From: Syngnathus acus
Lineage: Eukaryota > Chordata > Actinopteri > Syngnathiformes > Syngnathidae
Length of the DNA stretch: 64,000 bases
Assembly: GCF_901709675.1 (NCBI RefSeq)
Contig: NC_051097.1
Location: forward strand, 6,984,039 to 7,048,038
Direction: 5' to 3'
Shown: positions 12,350-27,393 of the stretch, one piece after another
How the letters are laid out: every line of letters begins with the position of its first letter
How positions within the stretch are numbered: the first letter of the stretch is position 1
Program-made: the position numbers and the translations under genes
Notes under the pieces: generated by a model
The model's database searches: none
What the model was told of the DNA's origin: nothing
Seen by the model: only the letters and a program-made list of their open reading frames with translations

Positions 12350-15300
12350 CTACTTATATTGCTTCTTCTTTTTCAGGAGTGCATCCCGGAGAGCAATCTG
12401 CATTAAAAGTAAAACAAAAAAAAAGATATACTGATACAGAGAAATGTACATCACGCACTTTTGCAAAGGTTTTCTACAAAGTCCACTCACCTGTTTCTCC
12501 CTGAATGAACGTTGGCCTTTGGTTCGGACGTTCTGACTGTGTCTCATCATCATGAAGTTCTTTTTGCGTCTTTTTTCTTTGTTGCTGGTGCTGGCGTGAG
12601 GATTTAACTTGGTCTTTTTCTTCGCAAACTCTTTACGGTCCGTTCGGCCAGCCTTCAAATTAAATGCATCGGATATAGTCAAACTTTGTGTGACGGAATT
12701 GGAGTAAAAGTGTTTGTTTTTCATACCATTGCTGTTGCCAGGCGTGTCTCCTTGTCTGTTTTTGGTTTCTTATGGAGCTTCTCAATGTTCCTCAGGGTCA
12801 GCAGCTCCCCACTGGAAAATGAAATAAAAATAAATAAGGTTAAGTTGGCAGAAGAGGTTGTCCAGTGACCGAAGGGTGGCCTGCTAACCTGTTGTGGTCT
12901 TCTTCATCGTCGTTGTCTGCCGCTTTTCTCTTCTTCCCTGGCGCACCGGTGACCTCCTTGGCTATCTGGGCCAGTTTGATCTTCTTGAAGTCGTCCTGCG
13001 TGAGGAGCCGGCTGCCGCTTATCGCCGCAGCCTTGGCTTCCCGCTCTTCAACTGGTAAACTCTTTAGCTTTTCCGCCTAACTCAGACAATCACAGAGGGA
13101 CGTTACATCAGAAAATGTTACATTCTTTTTACAGACCTTAAACCTACCACTTCTGCCGTATCTTCGTCGGACGTGTGGTGGACGTCCACCCACTCCCCAT
13201 CCTCGTCCTGGTCACTCACGCTGGCGGTCTCCCAACCGTCTGTTATGACAAATGTCCTTTATTAGCCTGATCGATGGATTAAAGATGACTGATTAATTAT
13301 CTGCTCACCTTCTTCACCCTCTTTGACTTCCTTCTCTACCTCCAGCACCTCCGCTCCAGGGATGTAGTCTTTAGCTGCAAGCTCGCCATAGTCCTTCACC
13401 CTGGCTTCCAACGATGCCTCCGTGGGCCTTCCCTGTGCACAAAAGTTTCGATACACAGCCATTATTCAATTTATTGATTAATACACGTTGGACTGGTCCC
13501 ACTGAATCTTAAGGCTTAAGACATTTCAGGTAATCACTGTCTCTATTTCTACTCGTGTTGCGCTCACCCTGTCCTTCTTGAGCAACATTTTCGGGTTGAG
13601 ATTTCTGAAAAGCTGGATGAGGCCTCTGGAAGCCATCATCACATCTGGAAAACAAAACACACACGCTGTCAATATTTGGGACAACAATGATATTTACAAA
13701 AAGTCTCACTTTTGTCTTTGTGGGTCTTGTACTGGGCCAGGTCCTGGAGCAGGTCCTCGCTGATGCCAAGTGGACAACGGCCAGCCACCTCTTTGATGGC
13801 GTTAATCCTGACATGACATTATGATCTATTAAGGTATCTTTCCCTTCGACATTTAGACAAGTAGAATGTGGCCAGCCACTCACCCCACAGTCATGACCTC
13901 GCCAGAGTTTCGATCCGTGACAAAGTTGTTGGCTATGGTGCGGATGACCGACTCGATGATCTGTACGTGTTAGCAGGGATGTTAGCGTGACGGTTAGCCA
14001 CTTTCCGACAGTTAAGTTTGGGATCGTACCTCGGGCGGGACGAGATTGTGGGAAGACTGCGCAGCACACAGGAGGATCTTTGTCACCTCTGTGATATACA
14101 AGACATTTCTTTATGCCAATTTGACATGAAATATTATGTGAGATGGAAATGCAAAAAGAAAAAAAATCAGATTTTATGCTGCTTACCTCTTTGATGTGGC
14201 TGAAGGAACCTCTGGACGAACGGATAATAATTGAAGAGGAAGAGCTGAAGAAAAACAAAATTGTGAGTTTTTGATTTTATGATTGATTGTAAAAAAAAAA
14301 AAAAAAAAAAATTCATACCTCGTGGATCCCGACCAGTCTGGAGATGAGCTCCATCATCATGAGCTTGACCTCAAAGCGCTCTTTGGAGTTTTCCAGCTGC
14401 TTCAGGAGCTTCTCTGAAAAATCTGCCCAAAGTTGCTCATTAGTGATGACAAGCCGGATGCAGAGCATTGATGAGCGAGCCTACCTTGAGGATCGTGAAT
14501 GAGGTGAATGGCGGAAAAATTGAACACCTCAGCTTTTTTCTTCTTCTTGTGTTTCTGCACGTAAGAGTGTAGGGCAAAAAAAGGTATATGACAAGAATAA
14601 CAGGAAATTACAGCTGCAGATCACAGGTGGATTACCTTGAGGACTTTCATTGCTTTTTCCATCTTCTTCTTGTTTTTGGAAGTTTTCCTCCCTGTGTTGA
14701 ATCTTATCACCAGGTCACGCGCCGATGGTCCCTCCGCCTGGAACATAAGAAAAAATGTAATAGTCAAGTAAAGTTGCAAACACAAGCGAGCTATAAAAGT
14801 CACATTTTATTTCAAATAGGCTGGCACTGATGTTTATATGAAAATTTGGATCAATACAATCATTCATAGTACTTGCCTCTGATTCTGAATCACTGCCCTC
14901 GTTCTCTTCATCTGTCCCCAAGAAAAATTTGAGGCCGGCTACCAAAATCTGCCCGGCAACAAAGAAACGTGAAGCGTTGTTTTCCATAATTGAATAAGAA
15001 TTAAAAATCAAGGTTGGGAAAACACACCTTTGTCACGGTGGAGAAGCACGCTGTGGTGATGACATTGACTGTTTTGGTGTCGTTCCTGCAAGCACATCAG
15101 CTTTAATGATGAAAATATCAAGATGCTTGCATAGAGCTAAAGATACTACCATCAAAGTCTTGTTTCATTTCACAAAAAGGTCATTGAACCTGTCATCTGG
15201 TGTCAGGTCACTTGTATCTCAAGACACAACTGTAGTTAACTTTTAATGACTAACTCAAAAACAAAAACAAACCAAATGTTCCTCTTGTACAGCTCCACCA

Positions 15301-16339
15301 TCACATCTAAGGATATTTTTGCTGCGATTGGGTTGCGGTCTCTCAGCATGGTGAACATGAAGTTCTGTAATGACTACAACATGCAAGAAAAATAGATTAC
15401 ATCAAGCACTTGAATTAAAACAGTGGTAAATGATACAAGAAGTGAGTCCGTTCTCTTACCGAGTTCACTTTGTTGTTTTTGTGCTTGCCGTTGATATTTT
15501 TGATGTCAGCCACAATGTGTGTGTACAACGTCTGTAAACAAAAGAGGCACATTTACAATTAATTGTCCTTTGTACGGCATACTTTTTGGTCTTTTCTCTG
15601 CAAACCTTCCGAAGTAGCTTGTCATGACATCGCAACAGCTCAAAGAAAAGCTCAAGCAGGCCCGTAGGGTCGATCAAGTCCTTGTTTCGCAAAAGAATCA
15701 ATGCCTTGCAGAAGGTCTGAACACAGCGCCAAAGAAAAGTTTTGATTATTATTATAGCAACAGGGCTACCCGCTATTTCCCCCCCCAAAAAAACAAGAGA
15801 GTTTCAAAAATGTCATACTCACCATTCTTAAGTCTGGCTCCACAATTGTGTGATGACTCAATAACAACTCAGTCAGCTCTTGGGGAAAAGTAGACAAATA
15901 CTCCGGATAACAGTGGCCCACCTGGTTGATGAGTCAAGAACCATTTTAAAAGACAACTTTCAAGACAAAAAAGTCCATTAGGTATGATGATCTTGTGTGT
16001 CTTGGCATGTGAAGAGATTGACAATAAAGCAGACTTTGACTTTGATGTTACCTGGGCAAGAAACATGACAAGTTCCGCCAGTTCCTTGTTAGATTTGTCT
16101 GGTTGCAGTTTAAATATCTGCACATTGGATTGGTAATGTCTGTACTGCTGCAAAAACTACAAAAATCACATTGACAGTTTATGTTAACAATTTGGATGAC
16201 AACATAAATGCATGCTAGATTTTAGCATCGGTAGCTTCTAAACACTCACCTCTGCTACATAAGACGGTGGGTCTCTTTTGATCAGATTCTGCAGTTGCGG
16301 CAGATTGTTGGGCAACTTATTGTTTTGTCGTTTAGACAT
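12350..16339 (-). CDS. sdad1: SDA1 domain-containing protein 1
   Basis: This is a multi-exon minus-strand gene. Exon 1 is 16339-16250 ([20 protein letters not shown], then SYVAEV). Later exons give [80 protein letters not shown] and [20 protein letters not shown]. The last exon ends in LLKKKKQYK with the stop at 12350. The acidic stretch [12 protein letters not shown] and the very basic C-terminus are typical of SDA1/SDAD1, a nucleolar protein needed for 60S ribosomal subunit maturation and export. A minus-strand AATAAA at about 12274-12279 lies some 75 bases past the stop. The exon chain was followed for most of the protein but not every junction was verified. The gene ends 617 bases from the first histone H3 gene, in the opposite direction. 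Confidence 0.92.
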
Positions 16340-16794
16340 GGTGAAGTTTTATTATCTATATTCACACATACACGGCGATTTTTGATGGTTTTCACAAGGC
16401 AAGCGTGGCGACTGAGCACGCCGCCATTACTGTGTTGTCATTTGCGTCGGTAATGACGACACTTCCTGTACAGAGACGCTGTGCAACGGAAGCTTGAAAC
16501 GTTTCGTAAAATCTCTAATTTTTAGAAAAATATAGTATAAGTAGACATGTTTTGTTTTTATTTTGGAGACGATCCCCGTGCGGACACTGATGCAAGAAAA
16601 AGGCATTGACGGAAAGTTCAAATAACAGAAACAATATTTAAAAAACGTTCCTTTGGTCACCACACCACAATTTATTTTCCTTAACATCACTGAGCACAAT
16701 GCTTGTGTAACAATATATAAGTTTTAGTACGTTTGGGTGAGGACTAATCCTTTTAAAGATGATGCCCCGGAAGCGGTCAAGCTATTTGGCTAAG

Positions 16795-17366
<572 letters not shown>

Positions 17367-17398
17367 GCTTTCTATTTTGGTCACTGACACACCCTAAC

Positions 17399-17414
17399 GG
17401 CTCTTTTAAGAGCC
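17399..17414 (+). terminator. Histone mRNA 3' stem-loop (H3)
   Basis: GGCTCTTTTAAGAGCC is a 6-bp stem with a 4-base loop, 33 bases past the stop. It is the SLBP-binding element that replaces a poly(A) tail on replication-dependent histone mRNAs. Confidence 0.93.
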
Positions 17415-18180
17415 ACAACCAAACCTAAAGTTCTCATTCCTGTTGCTTCATGATCTGTTGAAACTCAGAAGTGGAAAATGTGATATCAATCTTTTCAAAG
17501 AGCACAAATTGCTTAGTAAAATGCTAATCGGTTGAGAAATGATATATTTGATGAATAATACATCTTGCCAAATTTATTTTTCATTTCAGAATATGTGAAT
17601 ACTGTAGTTGATGCTTGGACTGCAGGTTTACACTTTTAAAAGTTGCATAACACAGCTTTCATAAATTAATAACAAGGGTTAGAGGCAATTCTTAGGAAGT
17701 AAGACTAGTTTAATTATGGTTTATGTAGCACTTGATACACAAGGCCACGAAGTGCTTTTAGTTGGTTACAATAAAGAATGTATAAGTGTATATAAAAGCA
17801 ATGTCGAAAAGCAAGTTCTCTTAAATTACTTGATGTGAAAGTGATCACCAGGAACAAAGGAATGGGGGAGCAATGTTTAACCTGCATTTAAAAGCAAATT
17901 ACAAACACCCACGCTACTATTGTGCTGTATAAGTAAAATAACTATTTATTCCTAATTTAATACCTAACTAAATAATTGCATTTAGTGAGGTTTATACGAA
18001 TTCTGAGAAGTCTGTTTTATAGGTATTTCATGCATTAATATGGATATACAAAATAAAAAAGACACGATTTGGATACTGACATCCAAACCATATAGTTACA
18101 AAATTATCTAGGGAATTGCTGTATTTTTCCCGAAAACAACGTTTTGGAAAGGGCAACAGACAAAGGCAGGGCAGCTTTAC
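17415..18180. other. AT-rich spacer between H3 and H2A
   Basis: About 765 bases with no coding exon, RNA gene or recognisable repeat that I can support. Confidence 0.6.
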
Positions 18181-18187
18181 AAAGGTC

Positions 18188-18713
<526 letters not shown>

Positions 18714-18742
18714 AGACTGACGGTAACTTCAATGCCCAAAAA

Positions 18743-18758
18743 GGCTCTTTTAAGAGCC
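18743..18758 (+). terminator. Histone mRNA 3' stem-loop (H2A)
   Basis: GGCTCTTTTAAGAGCC followed by ACACA, 30 bases past the H2A stop. Confidence 0.93.
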
Positions 18759-18959
18759 ACACACTTAATCAGTGAAGAGTACATTCTTTGAAAAATCTAT
18801 CAAGTCATAATATGAAAGGTTTGGGGATAGCGAAATTGGGTTAAGTCTTCAATATTTGCTAGTCAAAATTCTTATCAGTCCTGGTCCACATAATTTAAAT
18901 ATATAGCTTATCAAGGTTTATACAGAAAGTCACACTTCAGCTTTTACTAAAAATTAAGT

Positions 18960-19613
<654 letters not shown>

Positions 19614-19638
19614 ACTCCTATCCGGCACTCCAACCAAA

Positions 19639-19654
19639 GGTCCTTTTAAGGGCC
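19639..19654 (+). terminator. Histone mRNA 3' stem-loop (H4, wobble pair)
   Basis: GGTCCTTTTAAGGGCC lies 26 bases past the stop. The stem stays paired through one U-G wobble at the third position, unlike the GGCTCT stem of the neighbouring genes. Confidence 0.85.
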
Positions 19655-20039
19655 GCACACTTTCACTCTTAGAGTTTAATTTCCTGCATTGTTCGTTAGG
19701 CGTGTAGATTTGCTGCCTTTGTTGGACTGTCTGTATGTTTTTGTAAAGTGGGATGTGGCGACGAAAGCCGTCGGAAAACACTACATAAATAAATTGCTAA
19801 TATTTTAGGACATGGTTCTCAACACTAAAGAACTTTGCACACTCCTGAACAGTAGGTGGCGATATGCACAAAACGTGCACTCGCGGGGACGTTCATGAAG
19901 CTACCTCAAGTGCTTTAGTAAATTCATCCGGAGTTAGTACTGAACATCACTGAAACATGACGTCCATCACTACTTTGTTGGACTAAAAAGAATCCTTCGG
20001 TAAATTATCGTTAAATCATTTCGGTGTACTTAGGAAGCT

Positions 20040-20107
20040 TCGCAGCGTAGCGTAGCCTAGTTTAGTATAGCTTAGCTTAGTGTAGTTTAGCTTAGTTTAG
20101 CTTGCTG
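20040..20107 (+). promoter_or_regulatory. TAGC/TTAG-rich leader before zinc finger gene 1
   Basis: A short array of TAGCTTAG, TAGTTTAG and TAGCGTAGCC variants runs just before the first exon. Shorter versions (TAGCTTAGCC at about 37733, CCTTAGCCTAGC at about 35823) precede the first exons of two other zinc finger genes. It is therefore a family-specific 5' flank that has expanded here. Confidence 0.5.
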
Positions 20108-20194
20108 GCTGCTGACAGAGACGCGTTTGTCAGCAAGCCATCACAAAGCAGAGATCAAGTGACGACCGTAAAGTGTTGTGATTGTCGTGTGAAA

Positions 20195-22331
20195 ATGTGT
20201 ACGAGTGGGACAGCAGAGTTTGAGGAGGAAGTTTGTGGAACAAAACAGGAGAACGAGCACCAACGTCAAGCACTGGAAGCAATCTCCAGGAAGCCTCCAA
20301 TTGGGTTACACACCTCAGGTTTGTTCACTTCATTATTGACCACTGCGTTTTGCATATACTCAAAAGTGCATTATGGTTCAGACAAAACCATAGACAGTAA
20401 ACTGTTTATACTGCGGTTGATGGTTTAGTGTGTTGTCAGGATATCACTAATTGTTTTTGAATGAGTACAGCCTGCTCTTCGAAAAAGCATTCTAGTTTTT
20501 TTAAGTGTTGAACTATTTCTATACTTAGAGTTGATGTGACAATGACAGTGTTGATTGACGACAACGAGGCTACTTACACAACTCAAGCTAGCTAACAACC
20601 GACGTCGACTGGCTAGTCCGTTTTATGCATTGGAGAAATTGCTGTGTTAGAAGCCAACAAATATTTCAGTTGATGTACATCACATTGCACCAAACCACTC
20701 TGTTGGGCTCTTGTCTCCTCAATGGGATCTTGCTGCATGAACATCAAGGAGGTTACAAATAAAAAATCAAGAAAGGTTTGGCTGATGTGCCTTTGTCTTC
20801 GTGTCTTGCAGACATCAGTAGCAATCTTAGTCTTTCTTCACCAAATGTTCGACCTGAGTCCTCTAACATTAAGGAAGTGAAGGATAAAGAGACCCCCAAA
20901 ATTAAAGAGGAGCAGGAAGAGTTCCTGCATATTAAAGAGGAAGTGGAGCATGAAGAACCCCCCCGAATCAAAGAGAAGGAGGAAGACTTCTTGCTCATTA
21001 AAGAAGAAGAGCAGGAGGATATCATAAAGGTCCGATTGGCTGGTGTCCCTTGGAAGACTGAAGATGAAAGTGGAAGTGCAAGCAGCAGCTCAAGTCAACA
21101 CATGACAGCTGAAGGTGATGGAGACCACTGTGGAAGTTCACCTGCAGACGAACTCTTAGCTCCACTATCGGACAGTGACGATGCAATGTCACACGTGCGT
21201 GATGATGACAATGACAGTGATGAACAGTCTGAAGGCGACGTGCAACGTCACACTAACAAACACTATAAGAATAACTTTGTTTATGAGTGCCATGTGAAAA
21301 GTCACACTGGGGAGAAGGCTTTTGTCTGCTCAGTTTGTGGTCAAACATTCTCCCGTAAACACTCTCTGACAACACACTCAAGAAAACACACTGGAGAGAA
21401 ACCTTTTGTGTGCTCAGTTTGTGGTCAGACTTTTTCTCGTCGACATGTTTTGACAGTGCACAAAAGAACACACACTGGCGAGAAACCCTTTGCCTGTTCA
21501 GTGTGTGGTCAAACATTCTCTGTCAATGGGAGCTTAAGAAGACACATGAGAACACATACTGGGGAGAATCCTTTTCCCTGTTCAGTTTGTGGTCAAAGAT
21601 TCCCTGAAAAGGAAAAATTAAGTATGCACACAAGTACTCACACTGGTGAAAATTGTTTAACCTGCTCAGATTGTGGCGAAAGATTCACTCAGAGGGGAGC
21701 CTTAACATGTCACATAAGAACCCACACTGGGGAGAAACCTTTTGCCTGTTCAGTTTGTGGCAAACAATTCTCTCATAAGAGAAACCTAAAAAGCCACTTG
21801 AGAACACACACTGGAGATAAACCGTTTGCCTGCTCAATTTGTGGTCAAACATTCTCTCGTAAACAAGCGCTGACAACACATTCGAGAAGGCACACTGGAG
21901 AGAAACCCTTTGCCTGCTCAATTTGTGATCAAAGATTTTCTCGTAGACATGTATTGATAGCTCACAAAAGAACACACAGTGGAGAGAAACCCTTTTCCTG
22001 TTCAGTTTGTGGTCAAAGATTCTCTAAAAAGGGATCCATTAAAAGTCACATGAGAACACACACTGGTGAGAAACCTTTTGCCTGTTTAGTTTGTGGCCAA
22101 AGATTCTCTCTAAAGGGAAACTTAACAAGTCACACAAGAACGCACACTGGTGAGAAACCTTTTTCCTGCTCAGTTTGTGGTCAAAGATTCTCTCAGAAGG
22201 GGACCTTAACCTGTCATTCTAAAACACACACTGGAGAAAAACCTTTTGTCTGCTCGGACTGTGGCCAAAGTTTCCATCAGAAGGGAAACTTTAAGAGACA
22301 CAAATGTGCTAGTGACAAAAGTGATAAATAA
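20195..22331 (+). CDS. C2H2 zinc finger protein 1 (12 fingers)
   Basis: Two exons. Exon 1 (20195-20318) encodes MCTSGTAEFEEEVCGTKQEN, the standard first exon of a large teleost zinc finger family. Exon 2 (20812-22331) follows a TCTTGCAG acceptor and continues DISSNLSLSSPNVRP in phase, then acidic IKEE-type repeats (residues about 60-115). Eleven C2H2 fingers with TGEKPF linkers follow; the last finger ends HKC (C2HC). A degenerate half finger (YECHVKSH) precedes finger 1. Most fingers are the CSVCGQxFS type, so the array expanded by duplication. It is inferred to be a nuclear DNA-binding repressor or activator with unknown targets. It lies between two histone groups. Confidence 0.93.
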
Positions 22332-23190
22332 AATTCAGCAAAAAGGGGTATATTTGTCAGGTTGTTGAATTCATAGATTGTTGTGGTTTTGTGAGACATT
22401 TTGCACATCATCCGAGCAAACTTCCTCAGTTCAAGTACATACAAAGACTTGGCAGGACAGCTCAAACCTTGGGTGTATAGCTTTCTGGTGTAGCCTCTCT
22501 GCGCGTGGAACATCTTTCACATCTTCCTTGAACAGTTACTCTACCTTCTTGTATTTTATTTTATATCTATATTCTTGTATTCCAAGTACCTTTAAAAAAA
22601 TCTCTTGTGCATGTGTTGTGAATTAGCACTTTACAAGCTTAACTCATTTTACTTGCACTGAATGTATAACATGTAAACGTTATCAAATAAATGCAAATAA
22701 GGGGCGACACTACTTGCGTGCTAGTGCATTATAGTACTTTAGCCTCGTAACGCAAGATTTTTTTTTTTTTTTAAATTTGGACGTATGACGTCATCTGTGT
22801 GATAACGGATTTTCATTGCGAGGACCGTGGCGCTACGTGGGGGGAATCAGCCGCCCAAGCATAATATAGGTTCATTAATATTAAACATTCATCACTAATA
22901 TTAAACATTACATCAGATTGCAGTGTTTATTAAAACATACTATAAAGTTGCAGTTTTACAATTTCACACAATTATCTTAAAGGTAGAAAAGCACCATGCA
23001 AGTGAAATTAATTTTACCAAGTGTCTCCGCTTTGCACAACTTCCACCTCTTCTCTTGAAAAGCAACTACTTATAATACATATTGTAAAAGGCAGATGGCG
23101 ACATGTCTGATTTTTTTTTTGGACATATTGTATTTCTTATGTGGTAGGGTGCGCTAGCCATTAGGTTGTCATGTAAGAAAACAGAAGTTA
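22332..23190. other. Zinc finger 1 3' UTR and spacer
   Basis: AATAAA in TCAAATAAATGC at about 22684-22692 is the likely polyadenylation signal. A T-run lies at about 22758 and a second at about 23111. I see no gene in the remainder. Confidence 0.5.
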
Positions 23191-23215
23191 ACTCTTATGG
23201 TTTAGAAAGTATGGT

Positions 23216-23231
23216 GGCTCTTAAAAGAGCC
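23216..23231 (-). terminator. Histone mRNA 3' stem-loop (H3, minus)
   Basis: GGCTCTTAAAAGAGCC on the plus strand, which is GGCTCTTTTAAGAGCC on the minus strand, lies 22 bases past the H3 stop. Confidence 0.93.
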
Positions 23232-23253
23232 GTTGTGGTTATAGGATGGAAGC

Positions 23254-24663
<1,410 letters not shown>

Positions 24664-24667
24664 AATG

Positions 24668-24727
24668 CCTAACATTCAGGCCGTTCTGCTGCCAAAAAAG
24701 ACTGAGAAGGCAGCCAAGTTTAAGTAA
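24668..24727 (+). pseudogene. Displaced H2A C-terminal tail
   Basis: The frame reads [19 protein letters not shown] then stop, which is the last 19 residues of H2A with Phe for the penultimate Ala. There is no upstream H2A body attached. It is followed at 24756-24771 by ACTGCTTTTAAGAGCC, a histone stem-loop whose right arm is intact and left arm is ruined. It is best read as the original 3' end of the H2A locus, cut off by the inserted block at 24186-24663. Confidence 0.88.
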
Positions 24728-24771
24728 ACCTGATTCTGAAACCGCAGACAACCAAACTGCTTTTAAGAGCC

Positions 24772-25310
24772 ACACACTATTTCCAAGAGAGCTTTGCACC
24801 CATGAATTGCTCAGATTGATCATGAAACAAAGGCACTGTATATACCGTAAATAAGATTCTTTCACTTTTATTCTTGTGGTCCCTTTTTATAATTCTTAGT
24901 TTTTGTAATGTTTATTTTTGGGGATTTTTTTTTTTTTTTCTTATTGCACTGGAAAGGGGGAAGCTCTCCAATTTCGTTGTACAATTGCATTGTAAAATGA
25001 CAAGAAAGGGCATTCTATCCTATAGTTGATGTAATTGAAATTTCATTGGGTTGATGATTCTTTAAGGGTACTCTGAAATATTTGAGGATGCAAACAGACA
25101 TTTTTACATCAGGCCGGATGAAATGTATAATTAAGAGATGTATTTTCAAATAAACTCCTAGACCTTTTGGATGAAATATGTAAGTTAAAAAACAGGAAAA
25201 GCCTAAATGAACCACATGTATTTCAAGTAAATAAGCTGATTCAAAACAAGTCTCTTTTTTTTCTGTTGGGCAGTTGTACAAAAAAAATGAATGTCTCTCT
25301 TTAAAAGGAG
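24772..25310. other. Spacer between H2A remnant and H1
   Basis: AT-rich sequence with a T-run near 24930. No gene is supported. Confidence 0.55.
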
Positions 25311-25317
25311 ATTTGGT

Positions 25318-25333
25318 GGCTCTGAAAAGAGCC
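25318..25333 (-). terminator. Histone mRNA 3' stem-loop (H1)
   Basis: GGCTCTGAAAAGAGCC on the plus strand, that is GGCTCTTTTCAGAGCC on the minus strand, the textbook consensus, 23 bases past the H1 stop. Confidence 0.95.
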
Positions 25334-25356
25334 TTTGGTTGCTAGAAGTGTTAAAT

Positions 25357-26001
25357 TCACTTCTTCTTGGCTGCTACCTTCTTGACTGTCTTGGGCTTTG
25401 CCACTTTCTTGGCAGGGCTCTTCTTGGCAGCTGGGGTTTTCTTAGCAGCAGGGGCTTTCTTCGCAGGAGCTTTCTTGGCCGCTGGAGCTTTCTTGGGGCT
25501 CTTGGTGGGCTTCTTGGCTGATTTCTTGGGTGTTGAGGCCTTTGCAGGTTTCTTGCTAGCTTTCTTGACAGCAGCCTTCTTAGCAGCAGGCGCTTTAGGC
25601 TTCTTGCTTGGCGTTGCCTTCTTGGCAGCAGGTTTCTTCGCTTTGGTAGGGGTCTTCTTGACTACCTTCTTAGCAGGTGCCTTTGCTTTTCCCTCAGCCT
25701 TCTTGTTCATCTTGAAGGAACCAGAAGCACCGGTCCCCTTTGTTTGAACGAGCGTTCCCTTGTTCACCAGACCGACAACGGCGAGTTTGATGCGGGATTT
25801 GTTCTTCTCCACGTCGTAGCCAGTGCCGGCCAGGGATTTCTTCAGGGAGGCCAGAGAGACTCCATTGCGTTCTTTGGACGCGGTCACGGCGTTGATGATG
25901 AGCTCGCTGACGCTGGGCCCGACCCGTTTTTTCGCTGGCTTTGAAGTCTTCTTTTTCGCCGCTTTCGCGGGGGAAGCTGGAGCTGGGGCTACTTCGGCCA
26001 T
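25357..26001 (-). CDS. Linker histone H1
   Basis: An intronless gene encodes 214 residues. [18 protein letters not shown] is the short N-terminal tail. The winged-helix globular domain spans about residues 28-100 ([60 protein letters not shown]). The rest is a Lys/Ala/Pro tail with several S/TPKK or SPKK sites for CDK phosphorylation. It binds linker DNA at the nucleosome dyad. It is transcribed away from the THAP element. Confidence 0.97.
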   Translation of the reverse strand: MAEVAPAPASPAKAAKKKTSKPAKKRVGPSVSELIINAVTASKERNGVSLASLKKSLAGTGYDVEKNKSRIKLAVVGLVNKGTLVQTKGTGASGSFKMNKKAEGKAKAPAKKVVKKTPTKAKKPAAKKATPSKKPKAPAAKKAAVKKASKKPAKASTPKKSAKKPTKSPKKAPAAKKAPAKKAPAAKKTPAAKKSPAKKVAKPKTVKKVAAKKK

Positions 26002-26059
26002 TGTACTGACAATCGAACGTAAGGTTCAATGTAAGGATGGACTGATGCATTGCCGGGAG

Positions 26060-26160
26060 CAAGAGGCGGTACTTAAATGCACCATGAGAACCGTGGAGAG
26101 TCAATTGAGCAGTTTGCTCCACGGCGCGGTGACTACACCTCTCACTTGTGTTTTCTCCGC
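26060..26160 (-). promoter_or_regulatory. Histone H1 promoter with AC box
   Basis: On the minus strand AAAACACAA at about 26146-26154 is the H1-specific AC box (AAACACA). CATTTAAGTACC at about 26070 is a TATA-like element some 70 bases before the start codon. Confidence 0.65.
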
Positions 26161-26164
26161 ACAC

Positions 26165-27265
26165 TTCAAACGGTGAAAAATGACAATAAAATCAACTTAA
26201 TTTTCGGAAAAAATATTATAAGCAATAGCACACTTGTGCATCTCCAAAATGAAGTGGTTTAAAAGTCGTATACTTCCTGCATTTCTTTTGCAGAGCTTCC
26301 AGACTTTACTTCCACACCGGAGTGTGACGCTCTAGTCGGCACATTTCCTCAGTCGTATCTAAAATAAAACGAGTTAAAATAATTCACGACTTGACAAAAC
26401 GTGTTTTAAATTGGAGCTCACATGTTCATCCAAGCACCTAAAGTCAAAACAAGAGCGCACCGATGATCATTTTGATACAAGATAACTATTTCTGATGGCA
26501 GCAAACACACACCATCACTGTGATCACTGACTTCTGTCTATTGCAATCTAGAAGACTTCTTGTCTTTAAACTGCAAATATGTTTAATTTAAAGTCATCAA
26601 ATGTATTTGTTGGTCTTACTATGAAGAATTCAAACAGATGGGCGAAGTGAGAACATGCAAATACAATACATTGTCGATAACCATCAAAGTACAGTACGTG
26701 TCTTACGTTTTTGACAATTTCACGTGCAAAATTATGTCTTAAGAAATGAAAGTCATCCAATTACTGCTGTATGATCACATGTTAGGGAAGAGCGAAGAAA
26801 TGACAAATTGTGTGTTTTATGCTTTACTGACTGGATGGATATTAAGTTTAATCTCCAAATAAAATGATGCTGTGGACAACAATTGACTGATATAATGCAT
26901 GATACACTCTAAACTGATGATTTCTTGATTGATTTAAATTGTAAAGTGTTACGTTCATGTTTTTGGTGGCTGCAAGTGTTTGGTGTGGGGAATGAATGAA
27001 ACACATTGTGTCTAAGCAGTATTTATTTCGACCAATTACGTATTTAAATTACACATTGTCGGTGTTTTGGAAATTTTGAGCTGGACAGCCTTCCCCGATA
27101 CTTCTGTATCCACAAAATTTAAACATGAATTAAAATCAAGATGGGCCAACCGCCAGAATACTCTACCTGTCCTCTTTCAGGTCCGAAACAAGGCGACGAA
27201 AGCCTCTCAGGACATTCTTTTGTGTGAACTTGCGCGAACGGTCAGTGCGCAGTTTCAACCAATCA
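26165..27265. other. Spacer between H1 and THAP element
   Basis: About 1.1 kb of AT-rich DNA. I find no convincing exon, RNA gene or repeat structure. Confidence 0.5.
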
Positions 27266-27393
27266 GAAAGCGGCGCTAGGACACTGCTGGTTGCAGACTC
27301 CTCTTGGCGGCCATCTTGCCGGTCAACATTTCAGTGCCGGTCAACGACTCACACACGCTTTCTTGTTACATCTGCTGCTATTTGAGCTTGAAA

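Noticed and set aside
13509-14258. Minus-strand open frame of 249 codons within sdad1
   Set aside because: It runs through sdad1 introns and exons in a different frame; the matching sdad1 exons have splice sites and family similarity, this frame has neither.
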